From: Cranoglanis bouderius
Taxonomy: Eukaryota > Chordata > Actinopteri > Siluriformes > Cranoglanididae
NCBI GenBank assembly: GCA_023630585.1
Contig: CM042541.1
Location: forward strand, 15,497,501-15,561,500
Length of the DNA stretch: 64,000 bases
Direction of reading: 5' to 3'
The stretch's first letter is position 1, and the number at the start of each line of letters is the position of its first letter. The position numbers were made by a program, and so were the translations under genes. This document shows positions 22,161 through 36,035 of this stretch, piece by piece. Below the pieces are notes generated by a model. It ran no database searches. It was given only the letters and a program-made list of their open reading frames with translations, and had not been told where the DNA came from.

Positions 22161-25100
22161 ATGCTTGCCCTTTCAAATTATCGAGTGCTTCAGACAGCCC
22201 TGTCGAAACATGGGATCTTACCTAACATTTCAGGTATTAATTATGATATTTATAATATTTTGTTACTTGAGAAGCGGTGTTTATTCGTTTATTCGTATTA
22301 TAGGGATCCGTCTGTCTAGTTAGCTGTCTTTCGTGGTAGTTCATGGCCGAGTCCTAAATGCCTCACTGTTGTGACACAAGTGCACTACGTAGGACACGAA
22401 ATTATGCTCTGTTCATGTTAGATAGTATACTATGTAGTCAATAGGCAGTCGTTTGGGATTTAGCCCGTGCTCTTTGATGGGAGGTGATTAACACTTGCTA
22501 TGAACACAAAGCGTTGCCAGAATACTATACTGAAATCCTCAAGGTGTTGAGAAGGAAAATGTTTCTTTCATATTCTGAAGAAGCATGGCTCACCCTTTTT
22601 GTCAAGACTTGCTGAAAACAATTTGAACCATTTTAATGACTGAATTTGGGACACATTTTCACTGCTTTAGGTCTTTACTAGCATACTTATTCATTCATGA
22701 ATCAAATATGAATACTATATTTAAAAAAAAACAAAAAAAAAACATATTAAAAGTGCTCCAATAATAGAAATTTAGAGTGGCTCTCTCAGTACAATTATAT
22801 TTGAATCCAAAGCTTAGACCACAGGAATTAACATCTATATGTTTTGAAATGACATATTTTAAATAAAATCTTAAATATCTTAAATTTATATCTATAAACA
22901 TAGCAAAAATCTTCAGTGATTTCCAGATTTATATCCAATCAAATTCTGTACTAGAATGTTAAACTCTTCCAATGTAGTCTTCTTTGATTCATTCTATGTG
23001 TAAATTTGATATAAATTAGCTTATATAAGTGCTGTTGTGATCCTTTTTTCTTTTTTTTTTGTAATCTGACTATGTATCATAATTAGTGCCTCATTAATTC
23101 GATTCAATATGTAAAACTGGTTTATATCATTGTTATATAAAATAATTAATATTTTATTAATTTTCCATCTCTAATTCACAGTGCAATGTCTCAGAAGTCT
23201 GACCACCACCCAACAAGAGGTCAAATTAAATGATATGGTAAGTACTTACTTTATATCTATGTATAAATAAATCAGCTGGATACAGCCATTAAGTATTTGT
23301 TTTCCTTCAGCCCATGAAAATGGAAAATCCATATAAACAACCGCAGAAGGGCTGCATCCTGTGTAACGTGTCAGTGGATTATAAAAATGTCCAGGTGAGT
23401 CACCTGATGCACGATTCAGAAACATTCCCTTTATGTTACAGTGGTGTTGTAACTGTTTATCTGTAATTCAAAAAAACTCTTGTTTGCAGTTGTTGTCACA
23501 GTTTGTCTCGCCACACACGGGCAGAATATACGGCCGGCACATCACAGGTGAGACGTTTCTACCACGTTCTGAATGTGGCCCTGTTTAATAATTGACAGAA
23601 TAACAGGTTAATGTATCTCCTGCAGGTTTGTGCGGACGCAAACAGAAGGAGGTGACAAAAGCGATCAAGAGAGCCCGCTCAATGGGTAACGCTAATCATA
23701 ATTCCCTTCCATTTCTTTTAAATTCAGAAAAAAAAGAATGTTTTTAACTGTACTGATGATCATAAATTGTAAGCTGTTGAATGTTTTAGAGCTAAATGAT
23801 GTTTTTTCCCCCCCCCACTGCACATTGAGAAACAACAATCTGAGCCAAACAAATTTGGTGTTCTAGTTTGCTGTTCATAAAATTGAGAGAGACACGACTG
23901 GAACAATCAGTGACGCATCATCATCTACACTGTGATGTTATTTAGGAATAATGGTGCGTTCAAAACCATGTCGGAAAGATCGCATTTGAGTTGAACCCAC
24001 ATGAACGCCACCGCAAAGTCATAATTATGAGTGGGAAACTCGGGATTTTCTTTGAGCCCAGAGTTTCCAAGTTGGGGGCGTGTCAGTAAGAAAACATGGT
24101 GGAATCAGTGGATGCAATGTCTGTAGATGAGGGTAAATTTGTTCAAATTAACTGGTCTCAGAAGCTGATTTCAGTTATTATGTGTTTGCTTTTTTTATGT
24201 ACAATAAAACAGGCTAATTGCCTGCACAAAATACGATAGCATTGTACAATTACGATAAAAAGTAAAGTGAAAATTTCTATTTATATAGCGCTGTTGTAGA
24301 CAGTTGTCACATATTGCTTCACAATATAAGCAACATGTTCTTATAATATAATTTTCTAGATTATAGAAGTAGAGTTAAAAACCCTTGCTGTATTATTTGT
24401 AGTTAATTAAGAGAAGGTACACTGGCATCTTGCTCCAACCAAAGTGACTTGTATGCACCTGATGTCGTAATTACGGCTTCCCAACTCGTAAATACGAACT
24501 TCCCAGGAGGACTTGAAAGCACAGAAACACACGATCTTGAGTGTTCTGTATCTTTCATAGATCATTTCACAAAATAAACAAACATTTCTGTTTGAGCTTA
24601 TATCATATATGATTGAAAGCGTATGAACTTTATGCTGTCTTCAAGTCCTCTTCGGAAGTTTGGAAGTAGTGATTACAGTCACATGATGTGTGTTAGTGTG
24701 GTTTTGGTTGGGAAAAAATGGACGGCGTGAGAGAACTTCTTTTGTTTTATATTTTTGCATCATTGATGACAAGAAGGTTATTTTGCTTTACTGAAGGAAA
24801 ATGAAAAACCTAAATCTTATCATGTGTCACATTCATATTGGTGGCCGCATGAATTTTTTTTCCATCGACGGCCCCGAATGCACCGAAAGTCAGGTCTCAT
24901 AGAAATATACGAGTTCCTGAGTTGTAATTACAACATTGTGGTGGCATTCATGAGGTGCGCTCACCTCATAACTATGATATTTCTGACAGGCCAGAAACTT
25001 TTTTTTTTTTTTTTTTAAACTTGTTTCTCACACTTCACGGTTCATTCTATAGATAATAACTGTTAAGAATATAATAATGTGAACTTTTCCTATATATGCA

Positions 25101-25747
25101 ATATTAAGAGGGCACATTTCCCTTAGTAACAGGAGTTATTAGAGAGAACAGATGTTAGGAGTGAAGGAAACACACTTTCACATTCTGACACCAATTTCCT
25201 GCTTTTCCCACTGGTGTGTTTTATTGGTTTGTTAAATGATGCCACATGACACTGAATGTTGCCAAATGTATACAGAATTGCAGTGTTCTTCCTGTCAAAA
25301 AAAAGAGCTCCTCACAACATTTCACATATCATATAAGAATAAATTGGCAAAGTTACACAGGACACAGTTTTAGCAGCATATCAGCGAACGGTTCAAATAA
25401 CTAAAATTGTGATTACTAAAACAAAAATCACTTAAATGGAAACCTGGCTGTTGTTCATACAAACCTTTCTTCCATGTTGGATTTAACAATGGCATCATCA
25501 CATGCCGTAATAATGATCCAGTCACTAGAACCACAACCCCAAAGACAAAAGCCTGTCAGTTCCAGTCTGGTTCTTCTCGTTTGTGAATGTTCAGTGGGAA
25601 AAGGAGGTTTTTAATTTAACACTAAACGTTCTCATTAAAAGTAACTAGTCTGTTTTTGTCCTCTTAACAGGTTTCATGTCAGTAACACTGAAAGATCCAC
25701 AGTTTATCAAAGACCCCAACATCTGTGACATCAGACACATGGAGTAA
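22161..25747 (+). CDS. mrps18c: Mitochondrial small-subunit ribosomal protein S18C, 135 aa
   Basis: bS18-family protein of the mitochondrial 28S subunit, nuclear encoded and imported. Exons: 22161-22233, 23182-23237, 23311-23394, 23490-23547, 23626-23685, 25671-25747, all GT/AG with matching phases. Residues 1-35 are basic and hydrophobic, fitting a targeting sequence. The S18 core spans about 56-115 with conserved KGCILC, VSPHTGRIYGR and TGLCGRKQKEV. Cysteines 58, 61 and 93 fit the metal-binding pattern of this family. The C-terminus is DPNICDIRHME. Length is close to the human protein (about 142 aa). It stands head to head with HELQ. Intron 5 is the long one and holds two MITE-like repeats. 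No lesion seen; the start is the first ATG in good context after a tiny upstream frame. Confidence 0.96.
22240..23175. other. MRPS18C intron 1
   Basis: AT-rich. The 22350-22460 part ('gagtcctaaatgcctc' to 'gtttgggatttagcc') resembles the TIR-type MITE at 26067-26600. The rest shows nothing recognisable. Confidence 0.4.
23945..24535. mobile_element. MITE-like element, copy 1
   Basis: Ends 'gtgcgttcaaaaccatg' and 'aggaggacttgaaagcac' are inverted and similar. Inside, 'gtcataattatgagtggga' and 'cttcccaactcgtaaatacg' mirror each other. No frame. Lies in MRPS18C intron 5. Confidence 0.6.
24635..24990. mobile_element. MITE-like element, copy 2
   Basis: 'cttcaagtcctcttcggaag' near 24640 and 'gagttgtaattacaacattg', 'cataactatgatatttctga' near 24910-24990 match parts of the neighbouring copy at 23945-24535. 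Rearranged and older. Confidence 0.45.
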
Positions 25748-25784
25748 CAAGAAAACGTAATAATTATGCTTTACTAATCAACCG

Positions 25785-25790
25785 AATAAA
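25785..25790 (+). promoter_or_regulatory. Polyadenylation signal of MRPS18C
   Basis: AATAAA 38 nt after the stop codon, followed about 30 nt later by a T-rich stretch, a normal arrangement for 3' end formation. Confidence 0.75.
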
Positions 25791-26066
25791 AACCTGAGTG
25801 TGTCAACCTGTGTTTTTTTTTTTCTTCTTCTTCATCTTTCATTTTATTTACTCTCATGGCAATATTTAAAAAAACAAACAAGCATTTTACCGTTTAAGCT
25901 GCAAAGTAAAATGTTTACGTAATCACATAAGCACGTCATTAGAGTTATTAGTATCCACAATTATACATTTTCATATATTTAATTCTCAATTCATTTACTG
26001 ATATAATCGAATACCTGCATCATATTTTTTCAGTTAAAGGCTTTAATCAATGAATGACTTAAAACA

Positions 26067-26600
26067 TTTGTCCCAATTCACCTACTTATACTACGCACTA
26101 AAAGTATGTATTCTTTTTGTGATGTAAAATGACATACCTTTGAGTCTGTAGCCTAAGAGTGTACAAGTACTGGGGCATCCTAACACATCCTGTAACAGAA
26201 GAGAATGTTGTTCCCTAGTGACGTGCACTGTCAGCAAAAACCACCTCATTTCAGTTTTCTTCATTCATTATTCCTTATATAATTTATACTACATAATTTA
26301 ATTTACCATTCCCTTGATTTATTTTTCCGCATTTCCTTTACTCCTCTCTAAATGTGGTACACTCATCCGCCATGTTTGCAGTGTGAATTCGGCGAAGCAA
26401 CCGGTCGCAAAACCTCCTCCTCCCTCGTGTAAGGAGTTGTGGGCAATATTAGCTGAAAAAGTGTCCTCAAATCCACACTTCGAAATACTAGACCATCCGG
26501 GTACCTTAGTGTGTCCCCAATCATGGACCAAGATTTGGGACACACTAATACTTATCTCAGATTTAGGACGCATATTAGGCGAATTGGGACGCAGCGTGCA
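26067..26600. mobile_element. MITE with 'tgtcccaattc' inverted ends
   Basis: Left 'tgtcccaattcacctact' and right 'ttaggcgaattgggacgc' are inverted. Between them is a stretch readable in both strands but without family similarity. Lies between MRPS18C and ABRAXAS1 3' ends. Confidence 0.6.
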
Positions 26601-27334
26601 TTCTGTCCTACAACACAAGAATATTTAGTTTAGCAGTCACACAGCTGAAATCACTGAAACATGGTTAAGGTGGTAAGATTCAGTAGTTTAGTTCAGAATA
26701 GTGCATTTATTTTTGCTATAGTACACTTTTTATCCTCTAGTGACCCCCTTATATATATTTTAGTAATAGGTTATTAGATATAAAACGTGATTTATTATTT
26801 GTCTCCACTTTGCTTTTTTTGCAGTCCAGAATTTAGTAATGAATAATGCACATGTGCATTATTACACTACTTATATATGCGAAAGACAATTTATTCATTA
26901 TTAATCAGGCAACATTTCAGAACTGTGACCGACAGCAGGTAGTTTGATCTTTAATAAATGAATAATGGCACATGCTGATTAAGTGGATGTTTAATTTATA
27001 ACTCATACACTGAGCTACATGTGAACAAACTAAACAGGAAGTAGAAAAACGGGTATTTTTAAAACAACAACAACATAAAAGCATTAAGAATGTGCACAAA
27101 CAAGATTCTTTAACAGTGAACACATTAAGCAGATTTAAAATGTATACAAAAATGATATATTTTTTGTAGCTGCTACAACATGAATTGTGACAGGAAGTAG
27201 GAAGTACCTCGTTTCGAGGACATTCCACATCATTTAATGCATCTATAAAACAATAAAAAAGTTCAATGCGTCTTTCTTTAATAACGAATGATTGTAATGC
27301 TTGGCAAATTGCAGTGGTATAAGAGAAATAAAAC
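26600..27334. other. Intergenic stretch between convergent 3' ends
   Basis: AT-rich DNA, no gene recognised. A 139-codon minus frame at 26917-27336 has low-complexity composition and no family motif. Confidence 0.4.
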
Positions 27335-27447
27335 ACTCATTGATGTGCTGTTATAGGAAAATAATCAACTACAGGGTTGTAACAGTGACTCTGCTTCATC
27401 ACACCACCCTGTCGGATGCGTTTTATTCCTTGTATCTAAACAAGTCT
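27335..27447 (-). repeat. Family A repeat forming the ABRAXAS1 3' end
   Basis: 'gctgttataggaaaataatc' and 'gcgttttattcc' match other family A copies. On the minus strand it gives AATAAA at 27427-27422, only about 20 nt beyond the ABRAXAS1 stop codon. Confidence 0.65.
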
Positions 27448-27863
27448 TTAAAACACCGGGGAGTTGCTTTGGTTTGGGCTGCTCACCTCCACCTCCGTGT
27501 CAGACCCACTTTCGGACAGCGGCTCACTCAGCTCTGTGTCCGCCTTCTTCTTTTTACCTTTCCGTGGGACGCCTGTGGACTGAGATTTCCCCTTCAGCCT
27601 GGAACCCGAGCTCATGACCCTCTTCCTCGTGCTGTGACCACACTGCAGTAGCAGCACTGGCAGTCTGGTGGGAACGTCGATGCCGTGGTCCTCAGTGCAG
27701 CACATGTGCAGTACAGGTAAACCCTCGACACTCAGGGTCCGGCTGCGTAATGACGACGTGTTGGGGAACAGCGCTTTCAGAGCCGCACACAGCAGGACGT
27801 TCTCCTTGGGTTCTTCAGGAGGAGAACTTTCTTTGGCTAAAACACAATCAGAGTTCTGTGGTG

Positions 27864-27898
<35 letters not shown>

Positions 27899-30800
27899 CA
27901 TCTCTGTGAGAAACAGCATTATGCTATGTTACAGTAAGATAATCTACGCTGCAGCCGTACAGTTCTATTTATTTTTATTTTATTATCCCACAGCGCTGTT
28001 GAATTCTGGATTCTGATTGGTCAGAAGGTGTTGATTCATTTTCTAAAACAGCAGCTCTGTTGTCAGTAGTGCAGCTGCGATAAATCACAGGTTTACTGTA
28101 TATTTATGCATTTGTTCTAATACATTATTGCTTCTATAGTAACAGCTCATTCACAGGGACTTGTATGGCAGACACTGCACATAAACATATGTTTAAAGAT
28201 GTGTGTAATCATTAGCCATGTTTCCATCCAACCTGCATATTTAACTTATGTGGAAAAATCGGAATATTGCATAAAACATTTGCGAATAAAGCACCGTTTC
28301 CATCTCATGTGTTCAAGAGAACAAAATCGTCACTTCCGGGGAAACTGGCGCAAAGTATCGATACAAATGGAAGTTGTTGAAACTGGGGAAGTCAGTGTGG
28401 CTCTTTTTTCCAATATAATAAATGACTTGCGCTTCAGAGCACGCAAACGAAAAGCTATCACAAAAACCTCATGTTATCTTGTGATCCTGATATTTGAATC
28501 GTGCGAGACAGGTCTGGGAGGTAATTATACCAAATCGTTTCGATGACTGACTTTGGCTCAGGCATTTCAGAATGACAAAAACAACATTTGAGATGCCGTG
28601 CAACGAGACTGGTCCGCTGCTTAGTCCAGTTATGCCGACCCACTGCGCTTACTTTTCTGCGTTAATGATCCAATCACGTGAATTGCTGAGGTGAAGTCAC
28701 GTGACTTTTTTGATGCTCATCGTGGAATTTATTCGGTAAATGTGTCTCCAGCGTAGTTTATGCGATTGTCTTCTTATCGAATAAAAACATTATCCGCCTC
28801 AACTGAGCACATACATTTTTGATGCGTGTTCTGGAGATTTTATTCGCATCTGGTGTTTCCGTCCAACGTTTTTTTTTTTCTATGCGATATCCCAAAATAC
28901 GTGGATGGAAACATAGCCACTGACATGGAGAAGTTTGTTTTTAAGAAAACATTTATGGAAGGAGTCTCCAGTGTAAGTGCTTTGTAAAAGTCAGAGGTAA
29001 AGCTGTAACTAAGTTTTTTTTGGCAGGGGAAAGTCTTCAGGACAGAGGAGTACACGAAAAGCTGCGGTTTTGTCTTATTGACTTCAAGAGAGGGAAAATG
29101 CCTTATTACTAAATTCATTGTAACTGATGTTTTGTTGTGCAGTGAAGGTTGAAGAGAGAAAGAATAGATGTATAACGTGGCTATGTTGATCGCGATTTAA
29201 ATCCGGTTTATGTGTGCTGTTACACCTGCAGTTTTATATCGCGAACCCCTATTTGGATATAATCCTCAAACTTAAGACCACAGAAGGTCTTACTGTCACT
29301 GTCTTGCCGTTTGTTCACCCGCTCTCGGACGGCCTCTCTGAGCTCAGCGATCTCGGCCTGTAGTTTCTCCACTCGCCGCTCGCTCTTCTCCACCCTCACG
29401 CACGCACTCTGGAACAAAACGTATCGCTGTTTAGGAGCAAGGCTGGGCGTACTGACTGAACAACGGAGAAAACCTTCGCGATAGTTACCTTCATTTCATC
29501 TAACAAGGCGTCGTTCATGTCGTTGACTTTCTCCACCTCTCTGAGATCCTGCTCTGAAGAGAAGAATTTGGCTCTAAGTGAGAGAGAAATAAAGTGTAAA
29601 CTGTTGCTGCAGAGAACAAACAGAAATAGAACCAGGTCTTGATTATGAACTACGGTCTTCCCCTGTCTCACTCAGTCTAACACTAGCTCCTTATGAGACA
29701 ATTAATTAATAAATAAGAACGATGAGGAGTGCAGCTACAGGAAAATAATCAACAAAGAGGTGGTGTGATGAGTTACAGAGCTACTGTTACCACCCCGAAG
29801 TTGATTATTTTCCTAAAACAGCACGTCCTGAAGTGTTTTATTCCTCTTATACCACAGCAACTTGCCAATGCTAACAATTTTTTTTATTAATTATAAGAAT
29901 GACATCATACTCTTTATCCTTTTAAAGTTGTGGAATATCCACAAAACATTTTAGTTGCTGTTATCACTCACGTTATAGTAGCAATAAATAATAAATAACA
30001 ACTCAATTCATGATTATTATTATTATTATTATTTGCACTGTGGCCTGTTTTTTTTTTTTTTTTTTTTAATTTTATACAGTACCTGTGTTGTTTTATGGCT
30101 TGACAGTGACTCAGAGAGGGGCATGTAGCGGAGACTCTCCAGTAATCCTGCTGCTCCAGTGTACCCAGGTTGCTCACTGAGACTGGGATACTACTGTACT
30201 GACTGAAGCACATAAAAGTTCATAAGCGTTAGACTTAACCATCCAGCAAGTGTTGCTGAACAAATAACGTTATTCACGTTTGGCTGAACTGGTTCCTGTA
30301 TTATAAAGCGAGCAGCAGTTTGTACTGACCTGCCACTCCATATGAAGGCTGTGTACTCGAGGCGGTGGGTGGAGTGCGACAAGGTCACCTCAGACGGTGT
30401 GAGCAGCAAGAAAACGAGTTCCTGGTATGGCAGCAGCTTCCTCAAATTCTGATGAACCACCTGCTCTTTCAAAGTCATTTGTTGACTGGTGTTTCTCCGC
30501 TGGCGATACCAGCCAATCACATTCTCCTTTACTCACAACAAGAGGGAAAACACGTTAATGATGCCTTATTATAATAATGATGATACATAGTCACAATTAA
30601 ATCATCCCCAAGCTGATTATTTTCCTATAACACACCCCCAAGTCAGTTCGTACAGGATTTTGCAGAGTTTTTTGTGATTGTTGCGGTCAAAAATGCTTGA
30701 TTTGAGTTTTTTGTGCTTTTTTTTCCTGTGGAAAACTACTTGAATTGGCCAAATTGCAATTGCACAAAATTGTTTTGCACAGTTTTTCACTGTGATTTTT

Positions 30801-33800
30801 TGTTTGTTGGTAAATGAGACCTTTTAGCTGTACTCATGTTTGACGCACATGAATCGAAGAGGGCTTTGAGGGTTTTTGAACGTGCGGTGCGATGATGTCA
30901 CATGGCGCATCTTGGCCCAAATCTGCAGAAAATCTGTGGTAATTTTGAAAAATTGCAAGCTCCTCCGAATATTGCGGAGTGTCCTTGATTTTGTGTTCAT
31001 TTCTGCAATCGAAATATCGCGAAATCCTGGAGGGGCTGCCAAGTGTTTAATTCCTCTTATACTACAGCCAATAATTACGTTTGTTTGTCTGTTTGTTTGT
31101 TTATTTGGGGGGCACGGTGGCTTAGTACGGTTGCCTCACATGTCCAGGGTTGGGGGTTCGATTCCCGCCCCCGCCCTGTGTACGTGGAGTTTGCTTGTCC
31201 TCCCAGTGCTTCAGGGATTTCCTCCTGGTACTCTGGTTTCCTCCCCCAATCCAAAGACATGCGCCATAGGCTGACTGGAATCTCTAAATTGTCCGGAGTG
31301 TGTGTGATTGTGTTCTGCGATGGGTTGGCAGCCCTTTCAGGGTGTCCCCAGCCTTGTGCCCCAAGTTCCCTGAGATAGGCTCCAGGTTCCCCCACGACCT
31401 TGTGTAGGATAAGCGGTACAGAGTACCGCATGGCCATGTGGACATTTATCCTTTTAACGTTGTGGAACATCCATGAAACAAGTTAGTTCCTGTTATCCCT
31501 TGTGTTATAGCGGCTGTAAACAGTTTTTCCCTCACCAGTGAGCTAATAAGACAAAAAACACCCCATGTCATATTAGAGAAAATGTCATGTGTAAACTCCT
31601 CTGTCCTGAAAACTTTCCCCGTGATGGAAAAGTTACAGCTTTAACTCGTTACAAAGGGCCGTGACAAAGCGATGACACAGGGAATTGCTTCCATAAATAT
31701 TAAATAAAAGTCTCCTGACAGAAAACTTCACCATATTAACAATTACACATTTTTATTTGTTAAATAACACATTTTTTAGAGTCTGTTCATTACAATACAG
31801 CTCACTGTGAATGACCAGCTGCTATAGAAATGCTAACATATTAAAACAAGCGCATCAACAGAAACCTGATTTATGTTACAGCTGGAACTACTGTCAGAGC
31901 TAATGTTATAGAAAATTAATCACCACCTTCAATTCGAGAATTCAACAGCGCTGTGGTATAATATTATTATAATATGTTGTTATTATTAATGGTGTGCTGG
32001 TGAATACTACTAGAGGTTTACTCCTCTAATACCACAGCAATTTGCCAACAATTAGCATTTTTTATTTATTAAAGAATGACGTTGTACTTTTTAACCTCTT
32101 AAAGTTACATTTAATGTTGTGGAATGTCCACAAAGCAAGTTAGTTCCTGTTCTCACTTACATATATTTGTTTCCTCACCGCCCTCTCCCTTTTCTCTCTT
32201 GTGAAATTAATAATGCAAAAAAAACACAGCTTGTCGTGTTATTGAGAAACTGCGAAGCGTAGACTCCTCACCATAAAAGTTTACATTTTCCTATGTAATA
32301 TAGCAACATGTTTTTCATCTGTTTATTATTAGTTTTCGATTGTGTGTCGATTTGAAGTGTGCGCCATCCAATCCGTGAGCTGTTACTATTACAATAACGT
32401 ATTTAAGCGAGCACATTAATACGATTTGCAGCTGCACTATTCTCAGATCTGCCATTATAGAAAATTAATCAACACCTTCTGACCAATCAGAATCGAGAAT
32501 TTAAAAGCACTATGGTATATACAATGCCCTTCACTAATATTGGCACCCTTGGTAAATATGAGCAAAGAAGGCTGTGAAAAATTGTCTTTATTGTTTAACC
32601 TTTTGATCTTTTGTTCAAAAGAATTCACAAAAATACTCCGCTGTCATGGATATCAAACAATTGCAAACACAACACAGGTTTATCAAAAATAAATACATTT
32701 GTTAAATATGGGTGTGCAACAATTATTGGCCCCATGACCCCTATAAATTCATATGAGAAAAATATATTTGAAGTATATTCCCAATGATATTTTACATTTT
32801 CTTTAATACACTGTGAAGAGGATGGTTCTGGATGATCCGAAAGTCACCTACATCACCACAAGTTGTTTGGAAGGGTTTCAAGAAAAAAGCTTCTACTCTC
32901 ATCCAAAAACAAACTCAAGCGTCTTCAGTTTGCCAGACACTACTGGAACTTCAAATGGGATCGGGTTCTATGGTCAGATGAAACTGAAATAGAGCTTTTT
33001 GGCAATAAACACCAGAGGTGGTTTTGGTGCACACAGAGAGGTAGCGATATGGAAAAGTACCTTTTGCCCACGGTTAAATATGGTGGTGGTTCTTTAATGT
33101 TTTGAGGCTGTTTTTCTGCCTGAGGACCTGGACATTTTGTTAGGATACATGGCATCATGGACTATCAAATATAAACAGATATTAAATGAAAACCTGACTG
33201 CCTCTGCCAGAAAGCTTAAAATGGGCCATGGTTGGATCTTCCAGCAGGACAATGATCCAAAACATACATCAAAATCAACACAAAAATGGTTTACTGACCA
33301 CAAAATCAAGATCCTGCCATGGCCATCCCAGTCCCATGACTAAACCCATAGAAAACCTGTGGGGTGAACTGAAGAGGAGAGTCCACCAGCGTGGACCTCG
33401 AAATTTCAATGATCTGGAGAGATTCTGTATGGAGGAATGGTCTCAGATCCCTTGCCATGTATTCTCCAACCTCATCAGGCATTATAGGAGAAGACTCAGA
33501 GCTGTTATTTTGGCAAAGGGAGGTAGCACAAACTATTGACTAAAAGGGTGCCAATAATTGTTGCACACCTATATTTAACAAAGGTATTTTTTTTCATAAA
33601 CCTGTGTTGTGCTTGCAATTTTTTGATATCCATGAGAGCAGAGTATTTTGTGATTTTTTTTTAAACAAAAAATCAAAAGGTTAAACAATAAAGACAATTT
33701 TTCACAGCCTTCTTTGCTCATATTTACCAAGGGTGCCAATATTATTGAAGGGCACTATATATGTATGTAGGTGTTCAGAAACAGCTCTGATAATGCTAAT

Positions 33801-33905
33801 GATACCTCTTTGAGATTGGACAGGACCTGCCTAATCTTTTCTTTGTCCACTTCACAGGTGTTGTTGTAGAAGCTAAAAGGAAAAAGAGCAAGAATTACTA
33901 TGCAA

Positions 33906-33940
<35 letters not shown>

Positions 33941-34888
33941 TAATAACAATAATAATAATAATAAAATATGCAAAATGCTGAGCAGTACTGAGAGGGTTTG
34001 GTATACCTGTGTGTACTCCTGCACGTGATGTGTTTTTGAATATCTGAAAAAGAAAAGCAGCACACTCCCCAATGTATAATTACTGACTTTAACCCATCTG
34101 TTGCTTTGCACCCTGCATCAGCTCCCATCTACAACATCCATCAAAAGAAAGGGACCATCATAGGACTTATACCTACAGCATTTGTGTCTAATACTCAGGT
34201 AGATGTGGGATAAAAATGACTTACTTATTGTGTGCACGAATTGTATGTGATCCGTCTGTGAGTCAGTGATTTTGCTTTTCTCCTCTCCGACACTCTCTCC
34301 GAGTAATAATCCCTCCTGTATGACACAGACAAAACACAGACACTCAGCACTGTCCTGTGTTTATCCCAGGACACTTATTCACAATATGCTCATACTGAGC
34401 AAATTTCATCACACTACAGGCTACTGTTTGATTTGTGGAAGTGTAATGATTTATAATCCCGCTACCGGGTGTCACCCAGAAGAGGCTGGGCTCTCCTTTG
34501 AGTCTGATCCCTCTTAAAGTTTTTTTTTCCTCGTGTCATCAAGCCAACCGCTCTTCCTGAAACCAGTTAATCTAGCCGCACGTTAATTTAAGGGGCGCGG
34601 CTTTTAGACACTTAGCGGTAATCGCGCCGAAAGCGGAAAACGAGCGTCCGCGAGCTCCTACAAAACCAAAGCAACTTAACTTTTATACAAAATGATAATT
34701 TTTAAAATAAATAAGTAACAAAACGAACACGCGAGAATTCACAGTATCTATGAGTATACAGGATAAAAGTTTTTATATTTATGCTTTTACATTAAAAAAA
34801 AAAGGGCAAAATCGATCAAGTTTAAAGAGGCACTATAAAGCCTTAAGTCCAATCAAAATAAATAAAAGAAAAACAAAATATAAGAATC

Positions 34889-34927
<39 letters not shown>

Positions 34928-36001
34928 AAAACCAAAGCATATGTACATTTATAAATGCCTCTGACACCAAACCATTAACATTTTTACTTCATCTTAAAAT
35001 ATAAATAAAAAATAAAAGGGACGTTTCACAAGTCACATGATCTGTCAATATAATTGTGCCATGGAAGATAATTTAATTCATTATCAAATGAACATTTCAA
35101 ATTGGTAGACGATCAAACCTACTCAACTCAGCTCACAGTGACCTACTCTATTCTCACTATAAAGATGAATGAATTATACTGCAGAATTCGAAAGAAACTG
35201 CTCTTCAAAATCACTGGATCTGTCAACATAATTGAACCAGGAGGCTATTTTCATGCATGGACATTAAAATGGACTAAATGGACATTTCAAATTGGTAAAT
35301 GATCAACCCCATGCAGATTAGTTCACTCTGTGCTCAGAATAAAACTTACTGTAGAAGTTTATAGGTAATTGCCAATCTGTCAACAGAGCCAGGGCAGTTC
35401 AAATTGGTAGATGATTAAACCCACTCGCATCCCGTTTGCCATGAGCTACACTATGCTAGAAAAAATGGTCAATTTTACTGTAGAACGTTACTGTATTTTT
35501 CCTTTCAGTTTCAAAGATCAGTCAATTGAGTTGAGCCAAGACAAGTTTAATCTACTATAAAATGCTCACTTCAAATTATTAACTATTTTGCTCGAACAGT
35601 GGTGGATTCACAGCGGTGCGTCGGGTAGCATTGGCGCCTTACGGCACCAGGTTCCTGGGTTTGATCCTGCGCTTGGGTTATTTTCTTCTAAGAGTTTCAC
35701 ACGCTCATGTGATTTTCCTTAGAGTTCTCCGGTTTCCTCCCACTGTCCAAAAACATACAGGTAGGTGGATTGGCTGTGCTAAATTCAGTCAACCTATTCC
35801 TATCTCATGGTATATCGTCTCTGGCACCCCTAACACTCATGTTGATAGGACATATCGGAGGCTTTGTCACACTTTAGCATAGCCAAATCACCCAAGCTCA
35901 AGACCGTACCCAGGACCCCGGGGCTGTGAGGTGCCAATGCTACCCGCTGCACTCCCTTAATACAGCAGAATGGTGCAAGTAGTTTTTTTTTTTTTTTTTT
36001 A

Positions 36002-36035
<34 letters not shown>

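Noticed and set aside
26917..27336. 139-codon minus-strand frame after MRPS18C
   Set aside because: Low-complexity composition, partly in repeat DNA, no recognisable domain.
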